Below are positions 17,915 to 28,266 of a stretch of DNA of 64,000 bases, one piece after another. The translations under genes and the position numbers were made by a program. The stretch covers positions 50,982 to 114,981 of the forward strand of contig DATGKW010000054.1 of assembly GCA_035294465.1 (NCBI GenBank). Reading direction: 5' to 3'. The DNA comes from Paraktedonobacter sp035294465 (GTDB lineage: Bacteria > Chloroflexota > Ktedonobacteria > Ktedonobacterales > Ktedonobacteraceae). The notes beneath the pieces were generated by a model. It made no database searches and was not told where the DNA came from. It worked only from the letters and a program-made list of their open reading frames with translations. Position 1 is the stretch's first letter. Each line of letters opens with the position of its first letter.

Positions 17915-20191
17915 ATGTCAGAAGCTCCTGAGCACGCAAGAGTGCCAGCAAAACTGCCGGAGCACAGCCGCGCTGCGGCAGCACAGCGTCTGAACGATCA
18001 GCCAGCATTCCTTTCTCGTCGTGGCACGTATTACGACGTAGCACATACACCATTGCATCCTCACGACTGGTATATCCGGCGGCACATGAAACGGAAAAAC
18101 CTGCACCGCACGAATTCGCATTACGCCGAAGTTGATCGCTTCGGGACTCGCTGGTCGCTTATGCCTCTAGCTCTCTCGACGTTCACTTTGCTGATCCTCG
18201 TTAGCACATTCTTCGTGGTTTACAGCGCGCTCGCTACAGCGGTAAACGAGCGTTACCAGCACGATATCGTGACTCTGGCCGATTTGCTGCCGGGGGACAG
18301 CCTGCGAATGTACGACGAGCACGGCACATTGATTTATGAAGCGGTGGACCAGGGTCTCCAGATCTCAGAACCTTTCAATAAGATCTCGCCAAATCTGGTT
18401 GATTCCGAAATTGCCATTGAAGATCAGTCTTTCTGGGAAAATCCCGGCTATGATATTACTGGCATTGTACGCGCAGCTATCTCAGACCTGACCAATGGAC
18501 GCGTCGTAGCTGGTGGCAGCACCATTACGCAGCAGCTCATTAAGAACGTGATCGTGGGCAATGAGGATACGATTTTACGCAAACTGGAAGAGGTCATCCT
18601 TGCTCCCCAGGCCACGCGCTATTATACCAAGCAGCAGATTATGGACATGTACCTCAACACAACGTACTACGGCAACCAGGCTTACGGAGCGGAAGCGGCG
18701 GCCTTTATCTATTTTGGCTTGCAGGACACGCCCAAAGAGACCGCAGCCCAGCAGCTCGATCTTGCCCAATCGGCCATGCTGGCCGGTATTCCTCAGAATC
18801 CCTCCTTGTATAATCCTTTCGTGTTCCCAAAATTTACTCTGGACCGCATGAAAGCAGTACTCAATCAGCTGCTGGTTCAGCACTACATCACCTCTATACA
18901 GGAAAACGCGGCCATCAAGGAGGCAGAGAGTCCGCACTTCCTGCATCATGGGGTTATCAATAACAATCTTGCTCCGCACTTCGAGGCTTACGCGCTTAAT
19001 GAGCTGGCCTCGCTCTTGAATGTCAAGGTATCGGATCTTTCGCGTTCGGGACTGATTGTCTCAACAACGCTCGACCTGCCGCTACAAAACAAAATTCTCA
19101 AGATCGCTCAGGAAAATGTCGCGGAACTGGCCGGCCCACACCACCTGACTGACGCAGCCGAGGTCCTGATCGATTTCCACAACGGCGATATCCGCGTCCT
19201 TCTGGGCAACATCGACCCGAATAATCCACAGTACGGACAATTCGACGTAGCAACGCAGGGGTATCGCCAGCCAGGATCAGCTTTCAAACCATTCATCTAT
19301 GCCACTGCTTTCGAGAAAGGGTTCAGTCCGGGCCAGCCGGTCCTGGACGAGCGCACAAGCTTTCCCATGTGCTGCGGCCTGCCGTACTACACGCCCTCGA
19401 ACTATGATAACAGCTATCATGGCCTGATCTCGGCTCGCGCCGCGCTGCAGAACTCGTTCAACATTCCTGCGGTCAAGGTGCTCTATAAAACAGGGGTGGA
19501 TGCCTCACTGCATACAGCGGAATCAATGGGCATTACCGACTATAATGGCACGCCTAACTATACGATGGTCCTGGGAACGTTGGGAGTACACCTGCTGGAT
19601 ATAACTTCGGCCTACGGCGTCTTTGCCGATGGCGGGATACGCGTGCCAGCTCACGCTGTCTCTACCATCACCAATACGCAAGGCAAAGTGGTCTATAAGG
19701 TCAGTACGACCGGCCAGCGCGTGATCAGCCCGCAGGTCGCGTTTCTCATGACCAACGTTCTGAGCGACAACCAGGCCCGCACTTATGAATTTGGCGCGTG
19801 TAGCAATCTCTATCTCTATACCAATACACAGACGCAGTGCTACGAGGGTAATCCTGGCACGGTCTATCCTTCGGCGGTCAAGACGGGAACCTCGCAGAAC
19901 TTCGCGGACAACTGGACCATTGGGTACACCACTGATTATGTCATGGGAGTCTGGGCGGGCAACAACGATAACTCACCGATGAATAATGTGATCGGCGTCA
20001 CCGGCGCCGGCCCGATCTTCCACGAGGGGATGCTGCTCGCCGAGCAGGGTCATCCTCCTCATAACTTCTCTACCCCTCCGGGCGTGGTCAAGCGCACTGT
20101 GACCTATCCCGAAGGCCTCACCACTACCGACTGGTACATCGAGGGCCTACCCTGGACAGATTGGGGCCTGGGATGGCCGGGCTCGCTATAA
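17915..20191 (+). CDS. Class A penicillin-binding protein, transglycosylase and transpeptidase
   Basis: 758 residues from the ATG at 17915, 6 nt behind GGGGGGAG; a longer frame starting 27 nt upstream has no ribosome site. A 107-residue basic cytoplasmic tail with one membrane helix (about 85-106) precedes the GT51 domain. There EDQSFWENPGYD holds the catalytic Glu169; the usual histidine of EDxxFxxH is Asn. GGSTITQQLIKN and RKLEEVILA follow. The transpeptidase has S455-A-F-K458, S514-F-N516 and K656-T-G658-T-S, so all three serine-acyltransferase motifs are intact. It polymerises and crosslinks peptidoglycan on the outer face of the membrane. The length fits the PBP1a/1b group. Confidence 0.94.
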   Translation: MSEAPEHARVPAKLPEHSRAAAAQRLNDQPAFLSRRGTYYDVAHTPLHPHDWYIRRHMKRKNLHRTNSHYAEVDRFGTRWSLMPLALSTFTLLILVSTFFVVYSALATAVNERYQHDIVTLADLLPGDSLRMYDEHGTLIYEAVDQGLQISEPFNKISPNLVDSEIAIEDQSFWENPGYDITGIVRAAISDLTNGRVVAGGSTITQQLIKNVIVGNEDTILRKLEEVILAPQATRYYTKQQIMDMYLNTTYYGNQAYGAEAAAFIYFGLQDTPKETAAQQLDLAQSAMLAGIPQNPSLYNPFVFPKFTLDRMKAVLNQLLVQHYITSIQENAAIKEAESPHFLHHGVINNNLAPHFEAYALNELASLLNVKVSDLSRSGLIVSTTLDLPLQNKILKIAQENVAELAGPHHLTDAAEVLIDFHNGDIRVLLGNIDPNNPQYGQFDVATQGYRQPGSAFKPFIYATAFEKGFSPGQPVLDERTSFPMCCGLPYYTPSNYDNSYHGLISARAALQNSFNIPAVKVLYKTGVDASLHTAESMGITDYNGTPNYTMVLGTLGVHLLDITSAYGVFADGGIRVPAHAVSTITNTQGKVVYKVSTTGQRVISPQVAFLMTNVLSDNQARTYEFGACSNLYLYTNTQTQCYEGNPGTVYPSAVKTGTSQNFADNWTIGYTTDYVMGVWAGNNDNSPMNNVIGVTGAGPIFHEGMLLAEQGHPPHNFSTPPGVVKRTVTYPEGLTTTDWYIEGLPWTDWGLGWPGSL

Positions 20192-20204
20192 CAGTGCAAT
20201 GTAC

Positions 20205-20267
20205 TTGAGTTATCATATTATGTAGCGAATATACCAAATACATTTTCTACACAATATGATAACTCAA
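20205..20267. repeat. 21-bp inverted repeat downstream of the PBP gene
   Basis: Arms 20205-20225 and 20247-20267 match at 20 of 21 positions, with a 21-nt loop. The stem is A/T rich and there is no T tract, so a terminator is possible but not typical. The outer ends read CTTGAGT and ACTCAAG, which equal the half-sites of the HspR-type HAIR element, but they are about 50 nt apart instead of 7. The remainder of 20192-20658 shows no gene. Confidence 0.6.
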
Positions 20268-20658
20268 GCATACTCCAAAACTCGCTGCCATAAGCTGGCA
20301 TACCATCTTCGCTTATCTTCTCTCAGGATGCCCCACCGGTACTACTACCGGTCCGCCGCCGAAACGTTTCTCCCAGATTTTGCGTACTCCTTATATGGGA
20401 ATATTGTTTCCCTTAAGGGCTGTCGATGATAAGTTCATTTTTCTCTGCATCTGTACCTGCCCGAGCCGCTGTCACCTCCTCCCTGAGAAGGGAAAACGGC
20501 CAGCCTGGTCGTTCGGGAGATTTGTCACCAGCATCTGCTTTGTGAACAAGGGAAGAGATCTCCGGTGCCGCGTAACGTGAAGGGCCAGAGGCCACAACCA
20601 GGAATGGGATGCACCTGCACCTGTTCGTCCGACTACTTTTTTAATGGAGTAGCATAAC

Positions 20659-21987
20659 GTGAACATTCAGACAGTAGAGTTTGCCCACATTCTAGAAACC
20701 GACGATCTAGAAGCTCTGCACGACTTTTTGTCACATACAGCGTTTGTGATCTCTCATAAAAGCGAGAGCGTCGAAACGCTGCTCAGAGTTCTCTGGTACA
20801 TCCCCATCAATAGTACGATCATCGTCGTGACGAACTGCCCCGAAAAGGAACGAGATGATCTCACTCAAACGCTCAAAACTAGGTTAGCGGATCACCGCAA
20901 AACCTACGTAATCCACCAGAAGGACGAGCAAATTGCTCGCCTGTTCCAGACCTCTAACCTCCCTCAAATCCTTGGTACAGACGGCAAAGTTATCGATGGC
21001 AAAGGCGAAGGTATGTATATCGGGGCTCTCTGTGCCTATCAATTGGGCTATCCCCGCTGGCTTATCTTCTACGACGCCGATAACTTTGTTCCCAGCGCCC
21101 TGCTGGAATATACGCTGGCCATGTGCCGGCTCTTTACGTCAACCTCACTTCCTGCACACACTCGCGATTACGACACCTTGATTGTACAGCGAGAGGTACG
21201 CCAGCCAGCGAGAGCCGACCTACATAATGTGCGAATCTGCTGGTCATCCAAGCCAGATATGCATAACACGGATTGGGAAACCAGAATCATGGGCCGCACG
21301 ACCAGGGTCGTTTCCCCGCTATTCGACAGCCTTCTGAAAGAGTGGTTCAGCATCTGCGATCACCCGATCCGTTCGTCTAACGCGGGTGAGCAGGGGATGA
21401 CGGTCGAAACCGCTGCCTCCTTGCGCTTTTCCTCCGGTTTCTCAGTCGAAACCTTCCAGCTCCTCGATCTGTTCTTCAACGCGACTACGTGGAAAGCGCA
21501 CCCCCAGGAGATCATTTTCCAGCAGTACCTCTCGAAAAGTCCTCATTTCCACGAAAAAAAGGACGAGGGGCACATCAAGAAAATGATCGCGGAGAGTCTG
21601 GGCTGTTTTTCTCACTTTGAAGCCGCTCTCCCCGCTGCTGTCAAGGTCCAGCTGCAGCAGACCTATGATGAGCTGCAACTCGAACGAGTAGAACCCACGA
21701 TCTATCCCCGCTTGCAAGACCTGCCGTTGGACAGATTTGGGGCATCAATGGAGCAATACGCTCTGTTTCCGCAGATCACTTACCAGAACCTTCTCGCCCC
21801 CGAAGCAATAAACCAGGATCTTGTCCCTGTTGATGCAAACTGTCCGGAGATCCTGGCCGTTAACCCTGCCTGCCAGGATATATTGGTTGCCGATACCAAC
21901 CGCGCGGAAATCCCGGTCGCCGATACCCATTACCAGGATCTTTTGGCCACTAACACAAACTACCAGGATTTCTTTGTAGCCGATTAG
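20659..21987 (+). CDS. mpgS: Mannosyl-3-phosphoglycerate synthase (GT55) with C-terminal repeat tail
   Basis: 442 residues, GTG start behind GGAG. The GT55 features are present: IHQKD (85-89), GKGEGM (114-119), the metal-binding DADNF (139-143), AGEQGMT (242-248), SSGFSVE, and the PHFHE block. The enzyme transfers mannose from GDP-mannose to 3-phosphoglycerate, giving the precursor of mannosylglycerate, a compatible solute tied to heat and salt stress. The dedicated phosphatase (MpgP) is not in the window. Residues about 374-442 add seven decapeptide units of the type xYQDLLAxNT, absent from usual family members, and encoded by 30-bp DNA repeats. The gene converges on groEL. Enzyme identity is confident; tail function unknown. 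Confidence 0.88.
   Translation: MNIQTVEFAHILETDDLEALHDFLSHTAFVISHKSESVETLLRVLWYIPINSTIIVVTNCPEKERDDLTQTLKTRLADHRKTYVIHQKDEQIARLFQTSNLPQILGTDGKVIDGKGEGMYIGALCAYQLGYPRWLIFYDADNFVPSALLEYTLAMCRLFTSTSLPAHTRDYDTLIVQREVRQPARADLHNVRICWSSKPDMHNTDWETRIMGRTTRVVSPLFDSLLKEWFSICDHPIRSSNAGEQGMTVETAASLRFSSGFSVETFQLLDLFFNATTWKAHPQEIIFQQYLSKSPHFHEKKDEGHIKKMIAESLGCFSHFEAALPAAVKVQLQQTYDELQLERVEPTIYPRLQDLPLDRFGASMEQYALFPQITYQNLLAPEAINQDLVPVDANCPEILAVNPACQDILVADTNRAEIPVADTHYQDLLATNTNYQDFFVAD
21778..21984 (+). repeat. Seven 30-bp tandem repeats coding the mpgS tail
   Basis: In-frame units of 30 bp encode degenerate decapeptides with QD or E at positions 3-4, a hydrophobic pair, then A and D/N/T. The last two units are the most alike, which suggests recent duplication. 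Confidence 0.75.
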
Positions 21988-22133
21988 GAGGAATGAGACC
22001 GCTCAGATCTTACAGCCCTCAAGTGTAGGAACCGCGACTCAAAGCGACACGGTAAATCAGAGGTTCTTTTGCCTCATCTGGCCTGAGAGGCCGGGCAAAG
22101 CAGAGTTCCTGATTCTATGAGAGTCAATGGGAT

Positions 22134-22177
22134 AAACCGCGGCTCTCCCTGCGGAAAAGGAGGGAGAGCCGCGGTTT
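22134..22177. terminator. Bidirectional terminator between mpgS and groEL
   Basis: A perfect 17-bp stem (AAACCGCGGCTCTCCCT and its complement) with a 10-nt loop. The outer A and T runs of three can serve both strands of this convergent gene pair. Confidence 0.8.
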
Positions 22178-22242
22178 GTCGCCGGCCTTGCCTTTGACTG
22201 CTATCCGGCCTGCGGGCGGGCTCAAGCTTTCCGAACTGCGCG

Positions 22243-23892
<1,650 letters not shown>

Positions 23893-24183
23893 TTAAGCAA
23901 GAATAGCCAGGATGTCACTTTCTCTCAGCACCAGATACTCCTTGCCATCGAGTTTGAACTCGGTTCCACCATACTTGGCGAAGAGTACCTGATCTCCCTC
24001 CTTCACCTCCATCGCTGCACGCTTGCCGCTATCGAGCAGGCGACCGTTGCCAACTGCAATCACGGTTCCCTGCTGCGGTTTCTCTTTAGCGGTATCGGGA
24101 ATGACAATTCCGCTTTTGGTAACCTCCTCTTTCTGCGCGGGTGTAACCACAACACGATCACCCAGAGGACGAATTGCGGACAT
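23893..24183 (-). CDS. groES: Co-chaperonin GroES
   Basis: 96 residues from the ATG at 24183, 7 nt behind GGAGG; the frame continues upstream but only as non-coding sequence. Family marks are [10 protein letters not shown], the mobile loop [26 protein letters not shown] and the closing ESDILAIL. It caps the GroEL chamber. First gene of the groES-groEL unit, 142 nt after the HspR-like gene on the same strand. Confidence 0.97.
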   Translation of the reverse strand: MSAIRPLGDRVVVTPAQKEEVTKSGIVIPDTAKEKPQQGTVIAVGNGRLLDSGKRAAMEVKEGDQVLFAKYGGTEFKLDGKEYLVLRESDILAILA

Positions 24184-24264
24184 ACCAACGCCTCCTTTTC
24201 CAACAAAATTGTGTAAAAGGTGTGATACTTCTGACTCTATCTGCGATTCGCATATACCACACGA

Positions 24265-24308
24265 AGCATTAGAATGACGTATGAGAGCCATTAGAAATTC
24301 GTTAGAAT
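24265..24308. promoter_or_regulatory. Phased TTAGAA boxes upstream of groES
   Basis: TTAGAA occurs at 24269, 24291 and 24302, spaced 22 and 11 nt, that is, on one face of the helix. The same box in an 11-nt array lies between hspR and hsp20. No CIRCE or HAIR element is present. Proposed stress-operator; not proven. Confidence 0.5.
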
Positions 24309-24325
24309 GTTGCCCACGTCCTTTA

Positions 24326-24730
24326 CTACCTGGTTCCTTGCTCCGAGTTATCACTCTGCCGCTCACCAGGCCCTTCCTGGCTGGTCTGCTCCGCGTTTGC
24401 CTTCGCCTCTTTCTCGCGAGCAACCTTGATCTCCTCTTGCAGAAGGCGAATCTGCCGTCGCATCTGCAGGATATGCCGGATGCCGGCAGCATTGACTCCC
24501 TCGTCGGTCAGGGAAGCAATCTCTTCCAGAGCTGCAACATCCTGATCGGAGTAAAGCCGATTCTTGCCATCCTGGCGAGATGGTTCCAAAAGCCCGGATT
24601 CTTCATAGCGACGCAGCATTTGCGGAGGCAGCCCAACGAGTTTGGAAACTACCCCGATGGTATATTTGGGCAGGCGAAACGCTTCATCCTCCGTAAGAGG
24701 CTCTGGTCGCGTGGGGCGTTGTCGTTTCAT
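24326..24730 (-). CDS. hspR: HspR-like MerR-family heat-shock regulator
   Basis: 134 residues. A MerR-type winged helix covers about 22-90: [30 protein letters not shown], then [15 protein letters not shown], and [13 protein letters not shown], which is the HspR pattern. A short coiled coil follows ([23 protein letters not shown]), then a Glu/Ser-rich end. HspR represses chaperone genes in actinobacteria and relatives. Here it lies directly upstream of groES-groEL and divergent from hsp20, so it is the likely regulator of both. Symbol by similarity; the target sites appear not to be classic HAIR elements. Confidence 0.8.
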   Translation of the reverse strand: MKRQRPTRPEPLTEDEAFRLPKYTIGVVSKLVGLPPQMLRRYEESGLLEPSRQDGKNRLYSDQDVAALEEIASLTDEGVNAAGIRHILQMRRQIRLLQEEIKVAREKEAKANAEQTSQEGPGERQSDNSEQGTR

Positions 24731-24816
24731 CTCGGCTTCTCCTTCCTCCGGATATCAGAATTTCCCCCGGCCCGCTCTCTGACACATGGTATTCCTGACG
24801 TGATCAGCAGAGGTAG

Positions 24817-24867
24817 CCAGGAAGAAAAAGAACAGCGCTACGCCTACAATATATATATTCTTCCAGG
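24817..24867 (-). promoter_or_regulatory. Probable hspR promoter
   Basis: On the minus strand a TTGACA, a 17-nt spacer and TATATT lie about 120 nt upstream of the hspR start, inside this interval. The -35 sits in an ACTTGTCAAGT palindrome, which could be part of an operator. Confidence 0.5.
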
Positions 24868-24904
24868 ACTTGTCAAGTTCCTGACTGGATATCTGTCAAA
24901 GTTC

Positions 24905-24937
24905 TTGTTAGAAAATTGTTAGAAAATTGTTATATTT
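24905..24937. promoter_or_regulatory. Tandem 11-bp TTGTTAGAAAA repeats between hspR and hsp20
   Basis: Two exact copies of TTGTTAGAAAA (24905-24915, 24916-24926) and a degenerate third (24927-24937) follow each other. They lie between the divergent promoters, upstream of both -35 boxes, and share TTAGAA with the groES upstream region. Confidence 0.6.
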
Positions 24938-24949
24938 ACGTAATATTAC

Positions 24950-24978
24950 TTGACAAATTTTATCAGATAACATATCAT
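24950..24978 (+). promoter_or_regulatory. hsp20 promoter
   Basis: TTGACA (24950-24955), 17-nt spacer, TATCAT (24973-24978): a strong housekeeping-type promoter, about 125 nt before the hsp20 start codon. The 11-bp repeats end 12 nt upstream of the -35. Confidence 0.65.
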
Positions 24979-25103
24979 TATTTCGGAAGAAAAAAAGAAG
25001 CGACAGATGGTGGAACAGGACAAAGAGAGAAGGCTGTTCGATTGGTTCCTCTCTTTTCTGACGTGCCACCACTGCAAGAGAACAAAGGAGGGAAAAAACG
25101 AAT

Positions 25104-25583
25104 ATGCTTACACAGTTTGATCCTTTCCAGGAGATGATGGGATTGCGTGAGGCAATGAATCAGCTCTTCTCTGAGAGCTTTGTGCGTCCAACATGGAGGA
25201 GAAGCACTTCAGCAGCTCTCAGCTTCCCAATTGATGTCCTTGAGACCGAGACCGGTTATCAGGTGCAGGCACTGCTGCCCGGTCTCACTCCAGAGAACGT
25301 CGAGGTCTCTGTGTTACAGAATACGCTGACCCTAAAAGGCCACCTGGAATCCTGGGTGAAGCCGGGCCAGCAAGGAACCTGGCTGACGCGCGAGATAGGC
25401 ACGGGCGCGTTTGAGAGGAGCATTACGTTTCCTAAAGATATTGATGTTGACAAGATCGAGACCAGCTATCAGCATGGCGTTCTTAGCCTGAGCATACCTT
25501 TCAGCGAGGTCAGCCGCCCACGGAAGATTAGCATTACTTCCGCTCAGCCCAACCAGATTACGGTCGAAGCAAGCAGCCATTAG
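25104..25583 (+). CDS. Small heat-shock protein, Hsp20/alpha-crystallin family
   Basis: 159 residues. The N-terminal helix (FDPFQEMMGLREAMNQLF) is typical of class A small heat-shock proteins. The alpha-crystallin domain covers about 38-135: FPIDVLETETGYQVQALLPGL, LTLKGHLE, AFERSITFPKDIDVDKIE and the GVLSLSIP strand. A terminal IXI-like motif is weak. It binds unfolding proteins without ATP in large oligomers. ATG behind GGAGGG. It is divergent from hspR and next to groES-groEL, so stress control is expected. Confidence 0.95.
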   Translation: MLTQFDPFQEMMGLREAMNQLFSESFVRPTWRRSTSAALSFPIDVLETETGYQVQALLPGLTPENVEVSVLQNTLTLKGHLESWVKPGQQGTWLTREIGTGAFERSITFPKDIDVDKIETSYQHGVLSLSIPFSEVSRPRKISITSAQPNQITVEASSH

Positions 25584-25713
25584 CACGAGTAACCTCCTGT
25601 CCCGATCCAGAGGCGCTCTCGCCAAAGAGATACGTCCGGGGGGATCCGAGGCCAATGCCGGCGAGATAAGCGATTCCGACCGAGGTAAATGTGGCTGGAA
25701 AGGAGGTGGGTAT

Positions 25714-25953
25714 ATGGCTCGATTAGAAAGGGAAGAGAACATTTTCCTGTATCTCGAACAGGCAGTGCGCAACCTCTGCCAGCAGATCGATCAGGTAGCC
25801 TCTCGGATCCCCGAGGAGAAGGACCGCGCTTACGCGGGAGTAGCGAAGGAGTGCCTCTGGACGATGTACCGGCGAGCATCCGAGCACGTCAATATTCGCG
25901 AGATGTCGTGGACAACAGATACTCAAGCGGGCGACGGTTCATCGTCCGCTTGA
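25714..25953 (+). CDS. Small unknown protein downstream of hsp20
   Basis: 79 residues with a very strong ribosome site (AAAGGAGGTG, 5 nt before ATG). I do not recognise the family. It is mostly helical, charged and soluble, with a leucine/valine heptad feel in residues 8-35, and ends in a Ser/Ala tail. It starts 130 nt after hsp20 on the same strand and may share its transcript. Confidence 0.6.
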   Translation: MARLEREENIFLYLEQAVRNLCQQIDQVASRIPEEKDRAYAGVAKECLWTMYRRASEHVNIREMSWTTDTQAGDGSSSA

Positions 25954-26006
25954 TATTTATGCATGATCATCGTAGGTATCCTTCGCACGCTGCAGGGCCA
26001 TATCTC

Positions 26007-26507
26007 CTACAGCTTTTTCGAGAGGATCACTCCCGTATTCAGCCCCAGGGTATGCAAGCCCCCGAAGAAGCGCGCGTGCTCCATCTTTACACAGTGATCC
26101 TGCACAAATTCCAGGCCGGCTGCGATGGCTTTCCGCCCGATCTCTTCATTACGAATACCCAACTGCAGCCAGAACACCCGCGCGCCTACCTGGAGAGCTT
26201 CCTGCAAGACCGGCTCCAGATCCTGCGGCCTGCGAAAGACATCGACAATCTCGATCCGTTCGCCGGCCTCTTTCGCCTCAATCAGCGAAGCGTAGACGCG
26301 CTTGCCGAGCACAATTTGCCCGGCATAGCGAGGATTGACCAGCACAATATCATAGCCCTCAGCCTGCAAATAGACAGCTACGAAATGACTGGGCCGGTAA
26401 GGATCGGCAGAGAAGCCAACGATGGCAATATGCTTATACGTGCGCAGAAGACGCAGGCGGCCGTACATGTCCGGCATTTCTAACGCAGTACTGGATTCGA
26501 TGCTCAT
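26007..26507 (-). CDS. CoA-binding protein, YccU family
   Basis: 166 residues (168 if the GTG 6 nt upstream is used; AGAAGGG fits either). The Rossmann-like CoA-binding domain is shown by HIAIVGFSADPYRPSH, VLVNPRYAG, VYASLIEA, VDVFRRP and the WLQLGIRNEE stretch. The family binds acyl-CoA or CoA but has no settled reaction. A single gene, facing the hsp20 unit. Confidence 0.88.
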   Translation of the reverse strand: MSIESSTALEMPDMYGRLRLLRTYKHIAIVGFSADPYRPSHFVAVYLQAEGYDIVLVNPRYAGQIVLGKRVYASLIEAKEAGERIEIVDVFRRPQDLEPVLQEALQVGARVFWLQLGIRNEEIGRKAIAAGLEFVQDHCVKMEHARFFGGLHTLGLNTGVILSKKL

Positions 26508-26513
26508 TTTCAC

Positions 26514-26900
26514 TTATCCCTTCTCTTGATGATCGGCCTCAAGGGTGCTTGTTTCATCGGCTAAAGTTACTATACAGCATTAGTTCTGTTTCAAGCAAAC
26601 AGCACTACATGATAGATACTTAAGAATATCATTTGACGGCATCCTCCATAGTGGAAGTATAGATGCTTCCGCAGAGAGAGGTTAGAATGATGAGATTGCC
26701 CCCTACTTCTCCAGCAGATAGAAAGACGAGAGCCTGAACGAGACAGCCACAGGCTTTGCCTCTCCCACCGAAGGATACGTTGCTTTGTCCAACGACAAGA
26801 TCGGCATCTGCGCGCAGATCAATGGAACGCCTCTTACGTGTATCGCGAGGGAGTGCGATACACGCAAGAGGCTGGAAAGGCAACCGAGGCAATCTATGAC
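26514..26900. other. Intergenic region with a long hairpin
   Basis: No gene is supported; short frames on both strands are poor. A hairpin at 26829-26872 has two 18-nt arms that pair at 17 positions with an 8-nt loop. It starts 29 nt after the substrate-binding protein stop, so it probably ends the Liv operon transcript, though it has no T tract. Confidence 0.6.
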
Positions 26901-28163
26901 CTATTGGAACTGCGACTGCTTCGCGGCGGTTCCAGTGAAGTCGGGCGTCAGTGGCTTGACATATGCCGGCGCGGTTGGGTCAATAGCATAGATGACGTTG
27001 TCACGGGTTGGGACACGCTGGTTGGGCGAGGACCCGTAGACCGCCGGTGGATACAGGCCACCCAGGTTGACCTGGCCCAACGAGTGAAAGGCCGTAATGA
27101 GTCCGTCGCGGGTAACATTCTTGTTGTCCAGCGCCTTCTTGAGGATGGCGTAGGTCACATAGGACTCGGTATAGCCGAACTCAAAGTAACCATCTGGCTG
27201 CTGCTGTGGATAATACTTGGCGACATCCTTGAGCATCTGCGCCATGCCCGGCACACTCGTATCACCCCAGGCCGCGCCTTGACCAACCAGCCAGCATTTG
27301 CTCAACAGCGGCACCAGTGCGGGAACCGCCATCAGCGCTCGCGCGAAGGCCGGGCTTTGCAAGATCCATTGTGGGAAGTAACCCAGCTTGGCAGCGGTGC
27401 CGATGATCCCTGCCGTGGCCGTAGGAACCGTCGTCAAAAAGACATACTTCGCGCCAGCGGCCTTCATCTTGGAAACCTCCGCCGTGAAGTCGGTATCGTT
27501 TACTCCATACGCCGCCTCGGCCACGTTATTCAGATTGTACGCCGCGACCGCTTCCGTATAGCCTTTGAGGCCATCAGCGCCGTAATCATCGTTCTGATAG
27601 ATGATGCCGGTAGCGGGATGCTGCACATGGAGGGTATTCACCACGTAATCAAAGGCGTTTTCAGTTTGCAAGCGGTAGGGTGTGCCAACTAGAATCAGAT
27701 TTGGATCGTCCACCAGCTCAGAAGAGAGGGTAGCGGCAGAGACTAGCATGTGATCGGCGGTAGCCAGGCTATTAATCGCAACGGTCGTTTGAGTGCCCAG
27801 GCTGTCCGCGATCATCAGGACCTGATTGTGAATCTGATTGTACAGCTGCACCTCGGTTTGCGGGTCATACTTTGTATCTTCTTCCAGGAATTTCACCTTG
27901 AATCCGTCGATCCCGCCGTTATCGTTCACATGATCGAAAAAGGCTTTTACGCCATTTGCCAGAGGAATGCCGATGACGTTCACCGGCCCGGAATAAGGAG
28001 ACAAAATACCCAGGGTAATTGTTTTGGCGCTGAGATTAACACCGGGGCCTGCCTGGATTCCTCCCGAACTCGCGCTCGAACTGCTGTTGGCGCAACCGGC
28101 AAGAATGAGCAGGGATGCCAGCAGGAAAAGTACGCAACCCGCTAGGAATTTTCTGTTTGCCAT
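26901..28163 (-). CDS. Branched-chain amino acid-type ABC substrate-binding lipoprotein
   Basis: 420 residues. Lipoprotein leader with lipobox LAGC, Cys24 as lipid anchor, then a Ser-rich linker. The body is a type 1 periplasmic-binding fold of the LivJ/LivK group: TLGILSPYSGPVNVIGIPLANGVKAFF, GGIDGFKVKFLEED, TGIIYQNDDYGADGLKG and GYTESYVTY. It delivers leucine/isoleucine/valine or a related small ligand to the LivHM permeases. It is the last gene of the operon, 103 nt after livM. Ligand not determined. Confidence 0.93.
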   Translation of the reverse strand: MANRKFLAGCVLFLLASLLILAGCANSSSSASSGGIQAGPGVNLSAKTITLGILSPYSGPVNVIGIPLANGVKAFFDHVNDNGGIDGFKVKFLEEDTKYDPQTEVQLYNQIHNQVLMIADSLGTQTTVAINSLATADHMLVSAATLSSELVDDPNLILVGTPYRLQTENAFDYVVNTLHVQHPATGIIYQNDDYGADGLKGYTEAVAAYNLNNVAEAAYGVNDTDFTAEVSKMKAAGAKYVFLTTVPTATAGIIGTAAKLGYFPQWILQSPAFARALMAVPALVPLLSKCWLVGQGAAWGDTSVPGMAQMLKDVAKYYPQQQPDGYFEFGYTESYVTYAILKKALDNKNVTRDGLITAFHSLGQVNLGGLYPPAVYGSSPNQRVPTRDNVIYAIDPTAPAYVKPLTPDFTGTAAKQSQFQ

Positions 28164-28266
28164 ATGTGATACCTCATTATCGTCTAAGCGACCTCGACAA
28201 CTCTGTCAGAGCAGCACTACGTAGCGTCTGGTGGCCGAAAGAGCCACCCTTATCCCTGTGGTTTTG

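Noticed and set aside
24183..24492. 103-residue N-terminal extension of groES
   Set aside because: The sequence runs through the upstream control region and hspR; the ATG at 24183 has GGAGG and begins the conserved protein.
24184..25103. CIRCE or classic HAIR elements in the chaperone region
   Set aside because: Searched by eye for TTAGCACTC-N9-GAGTGCTAA and CTTGAGT-N7-ACTCAAG; none found.
26629..26892. 87-codon minus-strand frame downstream of the Liv operon
   Set aside because: It overlaps the strong hairpin, has no ribosome site and resembles no protein.
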